Positions 23,989 through 31,635 of a DNA stretch of 35,378 bases are shown here, piece by piece; the stretch's first letter is position 1, and the number at the start of each line of letters is the position of its first letter. The stretch is from the NCBI RefSeq assembly GCF_004005475.1, contig NZ_RZTZ01000024.1, forward strand, positions 1 to 35,378. Direction: 5' to 3'. This DNA comes from Niallia taxi. Lineage in GTDB: Bacteria > Bacillota > Bacilli > Bacillales > Cytobacillaceae. A program made the translations under genes and the position numbers. The notes beneath the pieces are model-generated. The model was not told where the DNA came from. It worked only from the letters and a program-made list of their open reading frames with translations, and searched no databases.

Positions 23989-24405
23989 TTATCGATCCTT
24001 TTTCCAATCTTTTATTTTTTGTTCCAGTTTTGCCACTAAACCTTCATCAACATTTTGCAATGCATCAAGCATATGGTTGACGACAACACTTGATCCAAAC
24101 TCATCCATAAGCTCATATGTAAGCTCCTTAGACTGTGTATTCAAAAAGTCTTCCCGCGACAACATAGGAGAGTAAAGAAAGCTTCTGCCAACATGGCGTT
24201 TGTTAAGTATCCCTTTATCTGCCAAGCGGTTCATAACAGTCATAACGGTATTAAAGCTAACAGCTTTGTCTGTTTCTAAGTGTGTCTGCACACTTTTTAT
24301 GGAAAGCTCTTCCTTTTCCCAGAGCAAATCCATTATTCTAGCTTCCAACGGTCCAAAAAATCGATTTAAACCTTTTTCATGAACTTTAAATTTATTTATC
24401 TTCAT
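23989..24405 (-). CDS. BlaI/MecI family repressor
   Basis: A 138-residue winged-helix repressor with the BlaI opening FGPLEARIMDLLWEKEELSI and recognition region SFNTVMTVMNRLADKGIL (about 48-65). The C-terminal half mediates dimerisation and carries the protease-cleavage region in relatives. GAGGTG precedes the ATG. A perfect ACTACA-N3-TGTAGT site overlaps the -10 of its promoter, implying autoregulation. There is no beta-lactamase nearby, and a second such site fronts the DoxX-DsbA pair. Confidence 0.9.
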   Translation of the reverse strand: MKINKFKVHEKGLNRFFGPLEARIMDLLWEKEELSIKSVQTHLETDKAVSFNTVMTVMNRLADKGILNKRHVGRSFLYSPMLSREDFLNTQSKELTYELMDEFGSSVVVNHMLDALQNVDEGLVAKLEQKIKDWKKDR

Positions 24406-24420
24406 GATTGCTGCACCTCA

Positions 24421-24458
24421 CACTACACATTGTAGTGCAGGTGGATATGGACAGTCAA
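24421..24458 (-). promoter_or_regulatory. Promoter and BlaI operator of the blaI-M56 unit
   Basis: Minus-strand TTGACT (24453-24458), 18 bp, TACAAT (24429-24434). CACTACA-CAT-TGTAGTG (24421-24437) is a perfect 7+3+7 palindrome covering the -10, the classical autoregulatory placement. Confidence 0.8.
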
Positions 24459-24563
24459 GAAAACAGGTACAGTGTTACAAAACAGTAAAGAGTTCGTAAT
24501 AATCAACTAATTTTTAATAGTATTTCATTTGCTTTCTGTTTGGAAAGCAAATGATCATATGCT

Positions 24564-25073
24564 TTATAATACAAGCTGAAAGAGGGCTTCGTCTTGAGCA
24601 GTGTCTTCCAAATAATGAATTCCCAAATAGGCAAACCCAATCTTACCAAGGATATTTAATGCTTTTTTGTTTTCAACACTGCTGGAGGCGATGATACTTT
24701 TCGGCTGATAAACTTCTGCTGCATATCGAATGCAGGCAACAGCAGCTTCAGAAGCAAAGCCCTTGCCCCAAGCGTCCTTCATGAAATGAAAAACCAGCTC
24801 AATATCCTCGTCAGCGGATTCTATATCAAATCCTGCAGCACCGATGAGCTGGCCAGACGAGATATCTTCTACACCATATACAGTAATGCCGTAATCCTGC
24901 TGTGATTGAGCATAGAAATCAATGACTTGCGGCAGTAGTTCTGCTGAAATGCTTCCGCCAGTATAGGCCATAACCTCATCATTGCCCCAAAACAAATCAC
25001 AATTTTTAGCATCCAGAGCAGTCAATAAACGGAAGCCCAGCCTTTCGCTTTTAAAAATATAGCTCACATTCAA
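24564..25073 (-). CDS. GNAT acetyltransferase (RimJ/RimL type)
   Basis: A 169-residue GNAT protein of the RimJ/RimL branch: ERLGFRLLTALDAKN at the start, the acetyl-CoA loop KDAWGKGFASEAAVACIRYA (about 92-111) and the later ENKKALNILGKIGF (about 129-142), which is diagnostic. Likely N-acetylates a protein N-terminus or small molecule; substrate unknown. AAAGGAG precedes ATG 25073. A separate unit with 158 bp to the blaI gene. Confidence 0.88.
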   Translation of the reverse strand: MNVSYIFKSERLGFRLLTALDAKNCDLFWGNDEVMAYTGGSISAELLPQVIDFYAQSQQDYGITVYGVEDISSGQLIGAAGFDIESADEDIELVFHFMKDAWGKGFASEAAVACIRYAAEVYQPKSIIASSSVENKKALNILGKIGFAYLGIHYLEDTAQDEALFQLVL

Positions 25074-25188
25074 AACTCCTTTAACGAATTATCATATCCT
25101 AGAGTATCAGAAGTCGCACGATTCGTCCAAAGGAAAAAGGGATTTGTTAGTCAGTAAATTAGGAGGTGGTGTAAATGAAAAAAATATG

Positions 25189-25428
25189 TTAGCATTTTGC
25201 AGTATGCTCTAATATCTTATCAGCCAAGCTCATGATATCCCCTTCATACATATGGTAATGGAGGGATGCTTGGATGTATTCATTTTTCTGCATGTCATCA
25301 TCGCTTATGTTTAACTCTGCAGACCAATGGATTGTCGGAATCGCAACAATAACTCGTCCATCCTCTGTATAAGTTATATAAAGCTCTGTATCTTTCTGGC
25401 CTAAATGTGTTTCTAATAAAATAGCCAT
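25189..25428 (-). CDS. 79-aa protein, possibly YueH-like
   Basis: A small acidic soluble protein. The middle segment (LYITYTEDGRVIVAIPTIHW then SAEL) and the Asp-rich following part faintly recall the YueH family of Bacillus, but I am not sure. No catalytic motif or membrane segment. ATG 25428 follows AGGAGG at good spacing, which overrides upstream in-frame starts. Monocistronic as far as seen. Confidence 0.65.
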   Translation of the reverse strand: MAILLETHLGQKDTELYITYTEDGRVIVAIPTIHWSAELNISDDDMQKNEYIQASLHYHMYEGDIMSLADKILEHTAKC

Positions 25429-25673
25429 AGATAAACCTCCTTTGTGGATTAAATCTATTATACTCCTCATAAAATACCATTTCTTGTATATTTGACAAAT
25501 TTAATCAAAATGTAATGGAAATCGACTATAACCTAAATAAACCGAGGAAAAGCTATGTTTATTTTTACATGTTTAGCAGGTATGTTAGGAAATGGGGATA
25601 AAAAGTAAATGGGCTTGTTAATGGTTAATTCGTAAGATGGCTTGCCATATATATAAGAAAAAAGGTGATCGCT

Positions 25674-26333
25674 ATAAAAAAATTATGGAAATTACTTTCT
25701 TTTGTTGGAACAGTTGTTTTAATCAGCTTCATGTTATACCAGCTAGAAATATTTCATGCAATAAGAAATGGAGAACTAAAGGAATTCACAGCTTATTATC
25801 GGAATAACGAAATTTATGCACTCATACTGAGCTTAATTATAATGGTTATACAAAATAGCTTTACAGTAATTCCGTTAATACTTGTGATCACAATAAATTA
25901 TTATGCCTTCGGCTTTTTTTATGGTTTTATGTGGAGCTGGATTTCCAGTATTGTCGCAGCAATCATTGTGTTTGTGGCAGTCCGTTATTGGTTACAGGAT
26001 TTCGTCCAAAAAAAAGCACATGGTGAGGCGCTTCGGAAAATTGAAAATAAAGGTGGACAGTATGTGTTTTATGCGAGGGTTTTACCATTTTTCCCTACAA
26101 GCATACTAAATATATTGGCGGCAGTAACAACCATCTCCTTAAAAGGATTTGTGGTCGGAACAGCTGCAGGCAACTTTTTGTACTTTTTTGTGTTATCCTT
26201 AATCCCATTTGGTTTTCTGTCTACCGATATTAACCCGATTCTCATTGTACTGATTATCCTTGCAGTGACAGTCGTAGTTTATTTCATTCAGAAGCAAAAA
26301 AAAGTAAAAGCAAAAGCAGCCAATAATGAATAA
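25674..26333 (+). CDS. TVP38/TMEM64 (DedA-like) membrane protein
   Basis: About 219-222 residues with six hydrophobic segments. The central YAFGFFYGFMWSWISSIVAA and FYARVLPFFPTSILNILAAV parts are the SNARE-associated/VTT-domain signatures, a family now linked to lipid scrambling or flippase-like roles. The ribosome binding site AAAGGTGATC (25661-25670) points at ATA 25674 (ATA AAA AAA TTA TGG). An in-frame GTG at 25665 lies inside that site, so the start is uncertain: ATA, or GTG with a poor site. A strong terminator follows. Confidence 0.85.
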   Translation: MKKLWKLLSFVGTVVLISFMLYQLEIFHAIRNGELKEFTAYYRNNEIYALILSLIIMVIQNSFTVIPLILVITINYYAFGFFYGFMWSWISSIVAAIIVFVAVRYWLQDFVQKKAHGEALRKIENKGGQYVFYARVLPFFPTSILNILAAVTTISLKGFVVGTAAGNFLYFFVLSLIPFGFLSTDINPILIVLIILAVTVVVYFIQKQKKVKAKAANNE

Positions 26334-26338
26334 CAACG

Positions 26339-26370
26339 AAAGCTGCCGATTTATATCGGCAGCTTTTTAC
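26339..26370 (+). terminator. Terminator after TVP38 gene
   Basis: A perfect 12-bp stem AAAGCTGCCGAT/ATCGGCAGCTTT with loop TTAT, followed by T. Confidence 0.9.
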
Positions 26371-26448
26371 ATTTATGGTGAAATTTCTATAAAAAAGTGA
26401 AACTAAATGAACTTTAATTCGTAAATAATAAAAAGGAGGCTGAAAATT

Positions 26449-26679
26449 ATGTATATTGTCATTATATTAGTAGGGATACTGTTTATCGCATCACTTTTCT
26501 CAAAGGGTTCAAAAGCATCTAAAATTTCCAAATCAACACACGCGAGCTACACACCATGGGATTTACCTGGAAACGGATATCATGATGGCGGTCACAGCCA
26601 CCACCACCACTCGAATCATGACTGCGGTTCCTCATTCAGCTCAGACGGCGGATGTGGCGGAGATGGTGGCAGCGCATAA
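26449..26679 (+). CDS. His/Gly/Cys-rich small membrane protein
   Basis: A 76-residue protein with one N-terminal membrane segment (MYIVIILVGILFIASLF) followed by a basic Ser/Lys stretch and a tail rich in His, Gly, Ser, Asp and Cys (GHSHHHHSNHDCGSS, then SDGGCGGDGGS). The tail could bind metal ions such as Ni, Zn or Cu and lies outside or inside depending on orientation. AAAGGAGG precedes ATG 26449. Similar Gly/Cys/His tails end some bacterial TIGR04222-type membrane proteins, but I cannot name a family. Confidence 0.75.
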   Translation: MYIVIILVGILFIASLFSKGSKASKISKSTHASYTPWDLPGNGYHDGGHSHHHHSNHDCGSSFSSDGGCGGDGGSA

Positions 26680-26696
26680 GGATAAAGATTCATCAC

Positions 26697-26725
26697 AACA
26701 GTCCAAATTATGGGGGCTGTTTTTA
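26697..26725 (+). terminator. Terminator after His-rich protein gene
   Basis: AACAGTCC pairs with GGGCTGTT (one G-U) and is followed by TTTATTTT. Confidence 0.65.
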
Positions 26726-26868
26726 TTTTCTCCAATATCAACATTAGGAAGAAGGAAATAAGAGAAGCAATCAAGAATGCTTAGTTGAAAAACCTGTTTG
26801 AATCGAGCAAGAAATGACAGGCGCAAGGATATAATTGCAGCTAAACTGTAAGGAAGGATGTGATACTA

Positions 26869-27732
26869 GTGACATGGCTTGAAGGTTTGCAAAAGGCACT
26901 CCAATATATGGAAGAACATCTGGATGAGAAATTGGAGACGTCAGAAATTGCCAAGCAGGCTTGCCTTTCCTCTTTCCATTTTCAACGGACATTCTCTGTT
27001 TTGACTGACACAACGGTTGGTGAATATATACGGAGGAGACGTCTGTCTTGTGCGGGACAGGAATTGATGAATAAAGAGCTGCGGGTGTTGGACGCTGCCC
27101 TTAAATATGGCTATGAATCACCAGAAGCATTCACAAAAGCTTTCCGAAAACAGCATGGCTCAACACCGAGTGATATTCGCAACGGAAAGGGAAAGCTGAC
27201 TATCTATAATCCTTTTTCCATACAAATTCTTTTAAAGGGAGCAGAACCAATGAATGTGAAAATTGTCGAAATGGAAGGTTTTCAAGCAATTGGCAAGAAG
27301 AGATCCTTTTCTTATAAGGAAGGAGAGAATTTTCGAGAAATACCGCGTTTTTGGAGTGAGGCAAATGGTGATGGTTCAACAGAAGCATTAGCAGCATGGA
27401 ATAACGGCCAAATTAGGGGAATTCTTGGTATATGCACCGACACAAACAGCGAAAACAAGGATATGAATTATTGGATTGCAGCGGCCTCCACGAAAGAAGC
27501 TCAGCAAGGCTACGATACCATTACAATTCCACCATCAAAATGGGCGATATTCGCAGTACATGGAGCAATGCCTGACAGCATGCAGCAAACATGGAAAAAA
27601 ATTTATGGCGAATGGTTCCCGACTAGCGGCTATATGCAAGTAGCCTCCCCGCAGTTAGAAGTATACGGAGAAGGAAACCCACACAGCGCGAATTATTATT
27701 CAGAAATTTGGATACCTGTTGAAAGACCATAA
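26869..27732 (+). CDS. AraC family regulator with GyrI-like effector domain
   Basis: A 287-residue protein: AraC-type double helix-turn-helix in residues 1-100 (KLETSEIAKQACLSSFHFQR and ALKYGYESPEAFTKAFRKQH) and a C-terminal GyrI-like/small-molecule-binding domain (about 125-287). Members such as Rob-like or BltR-type regulators respond to drugs or other hydrophobic ligands. The start could be GTG 26869 or GTG 26860; the first is better spaced from GGAAGG. The DinB-fold gene starts 20 bp after the stop and is probably co-transcribed. Confidence 0.85.
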   Translation: MTWLEGLQKALQYMEEHLDEKLETSEIAKQACLSSFHFQRTFSVLTDTTVGEYIRRRRLSCAGQELMNKELRVLDAALKYGYESPEAFTKAFRKQHGSTPSDIRNGKGKLTIYNPFSIQILLKGAEPMNVKIVEMEGFQAIGKKRSFSYKEGENFREIPRFWSEANGDGSTEALAAWNNGQIRGILGICTDTNSENKDMNYWIAAASTKEAQQGYDTITIPPSKWAIFAVHGAMPDSMQQTWKKIYGEWFPTSGYMQVASPQLEVYGEGNPHSANYYSEIWIPVERP

Positions 27733-27752
27733 ACACTTGAAGGGAGATTGCC

Positions 27753-28214
27753 ATGCAATCGTTATTTGAATATAACTGGCAAGTAAGGGATGAGTGGCTG
27801 AAATGGTGTGAGTCCATTCCTGAACAGGAGCTGCTTGCCAAGCGAACAGGAGGCTTGCAAGGGATATTGGCAACACTTGTACATATTATTGACGTAGAGT
27901 ACAGCTGGCTGCTCGCACTTGCAGGAAAGGAAACAGTAGAATTTACAGCTTTTGAGTACAATAGTCTTGAAAAGATAAAGACCTTATCAGATAAGGTGAA
28001 AGCAGAGGTTCGAGAGTTGCTGATTGACAATTTTTCTAAGGATCAGTCTGAAAGAATCAAAGTTTCATGGCAAGATGAAGCCTTCTCAAGAGCAGAAATT
28101 ATCAATCACTGCATCGTTCACGAAGTCCATCATATTGGTCAGCTGTCCGTTTGGGCGAGAGAAATTGGGCAGGATTGTGTGAGTGCTAATTTTATTGGCA
28201 GGGGATTAAACTAG
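27753..28214 (+). CDS. DinB-family (YfiT/DinB-fold) protein
   Basis: A 153-residue four-helix-bundle protein. The metal-binding histidines fit the DinB pattern: H50 region LVHIIDVEYSW, and HCIVHEVHHIGQLSVW at about 123-138. In the family these bind a divalent metal and are linked to thiol-dependent S-transferases or stress. ATG 27753 follows GAAGGGAG. Co-located with the AraC regulator. Confidence 0.85.
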   Translation: MQSLFEYNWQVRDEWLKWCESIPEQELLAKRTGGLQGILATLVHIIDVEYSWLLALAGKETVEFTAFEYNSLEKIKTLSDKVKAEVRELLIDNFSKDQSERIKVSWQDEAFSRAEIINHCIVHEVHHIGQLSVWAREIGQDCVSANFIGRGLN

Positions 28215-28298
28215 ATTTTATTGCTTGTATCGTTAAATCCAATGGCAGCTACAAAGAAAAATAAATCTATTAATAGAAGTTAAGAAAAACTTAAGCTT

Positions 28299-28332
28299 CC
28301 TAATCCATAATGAACCTACATTACGAATTAGG
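28299..28332. repeat. Imperfect inverted repeat before low-complexity membrane protein
   Basis: CCTAATCCATAATG and CATTACGAATTAGG form a 14-bp stem with two mismatches around a 6-nt loop, ending at the ribosome binding site AGGAGAGAG. Just upstream is TTAAGAAAAACTTAAG. These may be operators or a leader hairpin. The rest of 28215-28298 shows nothing else. Confidence 0.4.
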
Positions 28333-28343
28333 AGAGAGATAAA

Positions 28344-28775
28344 ATGAAAAAAATACAATCTATCGCAATTATTGCAGCAATGCTTTTATTACTAGCACAA
28401 TCGATATTAGGTGTTACCTCTTACTTTAGCGCTGGCTCTGCACCAGAAATGGGGCAAATGAACGGACAAGCGCCTAGCATGCAAATGAATGGTTCCTCGG
28501 ATAGTTCAACAAGTTCAACTAGTGATACGACGCAAAGCACGGACAGCACAGAAAATTCTGCAGCAGCTGCTGATTCTGGATTTGATCCAAGTCAGGCACA
28601 AGGTAATATGCCAGCAATGAATGGCATGAATGGTCCAGGTACAGGCGCGGAAAATAAGAGTGTGTTAGAATTAGCCCTTAGCATTGCTGGTCTTGTCGTT
28701 TCTGTTGGTGGCCTTGTATTAATGATGCTTGGCTGGAAAAAGACGAAGAAGCAAGAAACAACATCTATCGTTTAA
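28344..28775 (+). CDS. Low-complexity exported membrane protein
   Basis: A 143-residue protein with an N-terminal signal/anchor (about residues 5-28), a central linker rich in Ser, Thr, Asp, Gly, Met and Asn (short MQMNG/MNGMNG-like repeats) and a C-terminal membrane segment (about 108-130) with a basic tail KKTKKQ. The linker would lie outside the membrane. The Met/Asn repeats could bind copper(I), but this is only a suggestion. AGGAGAGAG precedes ATG 28344. Family not recognised. Confidence 0.7.
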   Translation: MKKIQSIAIIAAMLLLLAQSILGVTSYFSAGSAPEMGQMNGQAPSMQMNGSSDSSTSSTSDTTQSTDSTENSAAAADSGFDPSQAQGNMPAMNGMNGPGTGAENKSVLELALSIAGLVVSVGGLVLMMLGWKKTKKQETTSIV

Positions 28776-28778
28776 TAA

Positions 28779-28814
28779 AAAAAGCATTTCGCCCTATTGG
28801 CGAAATGCTTTTTT
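28779..28814. terminator. Bidirectional terminator
   Basis: Stem AAAAAGCATTTCGCC/GGCGAAATGCTTTTT with a 5-nt loop and T-runs on both strands, between two convergent genes. Confidence 0.92.
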
Positions 28815-28825
28815 ATTTGAGCAAG

Positions 28826-29095
28826 TCAATAATACGGTGGATAATAAGAATTGTAAGGATTGTAAGAATTGTAAGGATAATTAGGATAATATTGATTTGG
28901 GTTCATGTAGTTTGGAAACTGCTTATATGGATAAATGATCGTTGGATTTCCTGCACTAAAGCCTGCAGACGGAGCAACAAAGCCAGTTAAAGTTGCGGCT
29001 CCATGCCCAACTACTGGTGCAACATGCACTCCTCCTACTGTGGGGGCACCAACAACAACTGGAGCACCTCCATGTAATCTTGTACTATGAAACAT
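28826..29095 (-). CDS. Tyr/Pro/Asn-rich protein, spore-coat-like
   Basis: An 89-residue protein: a first half rich in Gly, Val, Ala and His (VVVGAPTVGGVHVAPVVGHG) and a C-terminal tail of Tyr-Asn-Pro repeats (YPNYPYNSYNPYNSYYPPYY). The composition is typical of Bacillus spore coat proteins, though no specific Cot name can be given. The tail is encoded by a tandem nine-base repeat (AAGAATTGTAAGGATTGT unit on the plus strand, about 28847-28880). ATG 29095 follows GGGAGGGA; a longer frame upstream lacks a ribosome binding site. Confidence 0.65.
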   Translation of the reverse strand: MFHSTRLHGGAPVVVGAPTVGGVHVAPVVGHGAATLTGFVAPSAGFSAGNPTIIYPYKQFPNYMNPNQYYPNYPYNSYNPYNSYYPPYY

Positions 29096-29506
29096 AAAAT
29101 CCCTCCCTTTACCTTTACAATATGAGGGGGATTGGGGAGAAGTATAGGCAGCCGTGTAAGGACAGGCCAAGAATTGTGGAATTAGTCACTTTATTTTGTA
29201 TTTTACAATTGGATAGCCATGGCCTTATAAGAAATTTTTGTGCTAGTTAAATAGGAATGACCTAAATTCTCTTAGTTTATAATCTTGTCTATTTTGTGTC
29301 TTATAGATAAGATTAAGGTGATGCTTTATCACCATATGTTTTAAAAGTAGAAAAAGCGGCCAAACTGGCTATTATTACTTGTTCACAAATTTGCCACAAA
29401 TATAAATGTAAAGCGCTTAACACATCTGTTATGATAAAGAAGGTTGTACCTATTTACATAGTGTTTTAAACACTTGTGAAAAAAAGAACGAAAAGGAGTT
29501 AAAAGC
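29096..29506. other. Gene-free region before ycnI
   Basis: No gene is visible. It holds two hairpins without T-runs (GGTGAT-GCTTT-ATCACC near 29320-29335, and an AATCTT...AAGATT one near 29281-29314) and a near-palindrome TGTAAAGCGCTTAACA (29407-29422), reminiscent of an operator and only loosely cre-like. The YcnI promoter must lie here but I cannot place it confidently. Confidence 0.4.
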
Positions 29507-30154
29507 ATGATACATATGAAAAAAAGAATTACAGCATTTTTAGTTACATTTGCAGCAGTATTTTTGATTGCTCTTCCAGCGAGCGCTCATGTAACTGTTA
29601 ACCCGGCAACATCCACAACAGAGGCATGGGAAACGTATACGGTTAAAATCCCTGTTGAAAAGGAACTTAACACAAATAAAGTATCCATCAAGATTGCTGA
29701 CAATGTAGATTTTAAAATGTATCAGCCTGTTGATGGCTGGAAGGTAACTACTGAAAAGAATGATGATGATAAAGTAACGACTGTTACATGGGAAGCAGAA
29801 AACGATGATGCGGCAATCAAACCAGGCGAATATCGTCTTTTCAGCTTTACTGCCCAAAATCCTGCTGATGCAGGTGAAGTAATTTGGGATGCATTCCAAT
29901 ATTACACAGATGGAAGCATTGTAGAATGGACTGGTGATGCAGATGCGGATCTTCCTCATTCTGTAACAGAAATCACTAAGGCTACAGCAACAACAGATAG
30001 CCATGGCCATACTTCAGATCATGATGCAGACACTGATGAGTCAGCTGACAGCGATGAAGACACTGCAGGTTCTTCAACAAGCAACGTTTTATCCATTGCA
30101 GCAATCATTATTTCTGTTATCGCAATCGTGTTAACATTTATAAGAAGAAAATAA
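29507..30154 (+). CDS. ycnI: YcnI-like (DUF1775) copper-binding exported protein
   Basis: A 215-residue protein with a signal peptide cut after PASA (so the mature protein starts HVTVNP, the copper-binding N-terminal His of this family), a DUF1775 beta-sandwich (about 30-150), a His/Asp/Ser-rich linker (SHGHTSDHDAD), and a C-terminal membrane anchor with IRRK. In B. subtilis YcnI is encoded with the copper importer YcnJ and regulator YcnK; neither is present here. AAAGGAG precedes ATG 29507; a second ATG three codons on is possible. Role: surface copper handling. Confidence 0.88.
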   Translation: MIHMKKRITAFLVTFAAVFLIALPASAHVTVNPATSTTEAWETYTVKIPVEKELNTNKVSIKIADNVDFKMYQPVDGWKVTTEKNDDDKVTTVTWEAENDDAAIKPGEYRLFSFTAQNPADAGEVIWDAFQYYTDGSIVEWTGDADADLPHSVTEITKATATTDSHGHTSDHDADTDESADSDEDTAGSSTSNVLSIAAIIISVIAIVLTFIRRK

Positions 30155-30164
30155 TCAGCGTTTT

Positions 30165-30195
30165 AAAAGGGAGTAGCATATGTCTACTCCCTTTT
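30165..30195. terminator. Bidirectional terminator after ycnI
   Basis: A perfect 12-bp stem AAAAGGGAGTAG/CTACTCCCTTTT with a 7-nt loop, between convergent genes. Confidence 0.9.
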
Positions 30196-30211
30196 ATTAT
30201 GGTAAAAACAG

Positions 30212-31486
30212 CTAATCACTTATTACTTCAACAGGCAGTGGCGAAAGGGCAGTTGATTTGTCCACATAAATAAAGCTATTATATCTTTCTGAAATGCTGG
30301 ATGGAACATAGTTTCCATATTGCTCATATTCAGGATGGTATACAACTCCAACAGCACGATGGCCGACACGCTCTTCAAACAGCGTTTTATTCTCCTGGGA
30401 AAAAATGAAAAATTTATCGTGGGACCCTGCACGATGAAGCATTTCCTCCCAGCTGCCACGCATTGCTTTCGGTAATGTCATTTTTTCATAAGGGGCTCCC
30501 CATTTGTCTCCGGCAATAACGGTACCGCTGTATGTCCCAAAACCAACGGAAAAGATATTTTCTGTCCCATATTTTTCACGGGTGATTTGGCCCACATTCA
30601 CTAAGCCTTCCTGCTCCATTGTCGTTGCCCTCGCATCACCAATATGAGTGTTATGCTCCCATATTATTCCTTTTGCTTCACTGCCATAGAAGCTGCTGAT
30701 ATGGGATAAGGCTTCGACCATATGATGATCTCGAATATTCCACGATTCCTGATCATCTGTAATCATTGTTTTATAATAATTCTCCGCGTTTTTCGATACT
30801 AAGGCATTTATCTCAAGACTAAGCTGCTCTTCTTCGTTAAAATCACCGCTTTTGCTGTTAGCCTGCTGGATAGCCTGCAGCAGCTCTAGAATTTCTTCCC
30901 GACAGCTTTCGCCAAGTAATGCCGCTGACATCCCATATGTTTGGGCCTTTCTGTTATACGGCTCAAAGCATTCAATCGCCTTTAATGCCTTTTCCACATG
31001 AGGAGACTTCGTTTCTTGTAAGTAGTGAACAATTGCTTCCATTGACTCCCAAAGACTATACACATCCAAGCCGTAAAAACCAGCTTTATTGCCAGCTTCT
31101 TTATTGCTATTAAAGCTTTTCAGCCAGTCAAGCAAGGGGATAATTTCTTCATTTGCCCACATCCATGTCGGCCAGCGGTTAAAATGGGCCAATACTTCTC
31201 TGGCATTTGCAGCTGTTGAATCATTTTTCACATATTTATTCACCTCATAGCATGACGGCCAGTCGCCTTCCACTGCCACAAAGGAAAAGCCATGTTCCTG
31301 AATCAGTTTTTTGGTAATTTCGGCACGAAGAGAATAAAATTCAGCTGTACCGTGTGTTGCTTCACCAAGCAAAACATATTTAGCCTTGCCGGCTTCCTTA
31401 ATAAGCGGTTCAAGATCATCTATCCCTTGAAAGGCTTTGCTGTGCTTCTGAATATTTTCTATATGTTCATTTATTTTTATAAGCAT
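30212..31486 (-). CDS. Erythromycin-esterase-family protein
   Basis: A 424-residue protein of the erythromycin esterase superfamily (EreA/EreB, succinoglycan-biosynthesis-like). The active-site segments are VLLGEATHGTAEFY (about residues 38-51), VAVEGDWPSCYEVN (about 70-83), and later EHNTHIGDAR (about 279-288), where conserved Glu and His residues lie. Some members hydrolyse macrolides; many do not and are of unknown substrate, so resistance cannot be asserted. TTGGAGG precedes ATG 31486. Monocistronic. Confidence 0.88.
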   Translation of the reverse strand: MLIKINEHIENIQKHSKAFQGIDDLEPLIKEAGKAKYVLLGEATHGTAEFYSLRAEITKKLIQEHGFSFVAVEGDWPSCYEVNKYVKNDSTAANAREVLAHFNRWPTWMWANEEIIPLLDWLKSFNSNKEAGNKAGFYGLDVYSLWESMEAIVHYLQETKSPHVEKALKAIECFEPYNRKAQTYGMSAALLGESCREEILELLQAIQQANSKSGDFNEEEQLSLEINALVSKNAENYYKTMITDDQESWNIRDHHMVEALSHISSFYGSEAKGIIWEHNTHIGDARATTMEQEGLVNVGQITREKYGTENIFSVGFGTYSGTVIAGDKWGAPYEKMTLPKAMRGSWEEMLHRAGSHDKFFIFSQENKTLFEERVGHRAVGVVYHPEYEQYGNYVPSSISERYNSFIYVDKSTALSPLPVEVISD

Positions 31487-31635
31487 ATTATGTCCTCCAA
31501 AACTGTGTTATAGAAATAGCTTGTTCGTTCCAACCGGATGTATGCAAGGAGGAAATGTTTTTGTGAATGCAGGAAAAATGACTGAAATCACCGAATAGTG
31601 CATAACAAACAATATAGAGATTGAGGAGAGTTGAA

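Noticed and set aside
29407-29422. TGTAAAGCGCTTAACA as a CcpA cre site before ycnI
   Set aside because: It is two bases longer than the cre consensus and has the wrong centre; kept only as a near-palindrome.
30212-31486. Calling the esterase-family protein a macrolide resistance gene
   Set aside because: The family includes many members without macrolide activity and nothing in the sequence decides the substrate.
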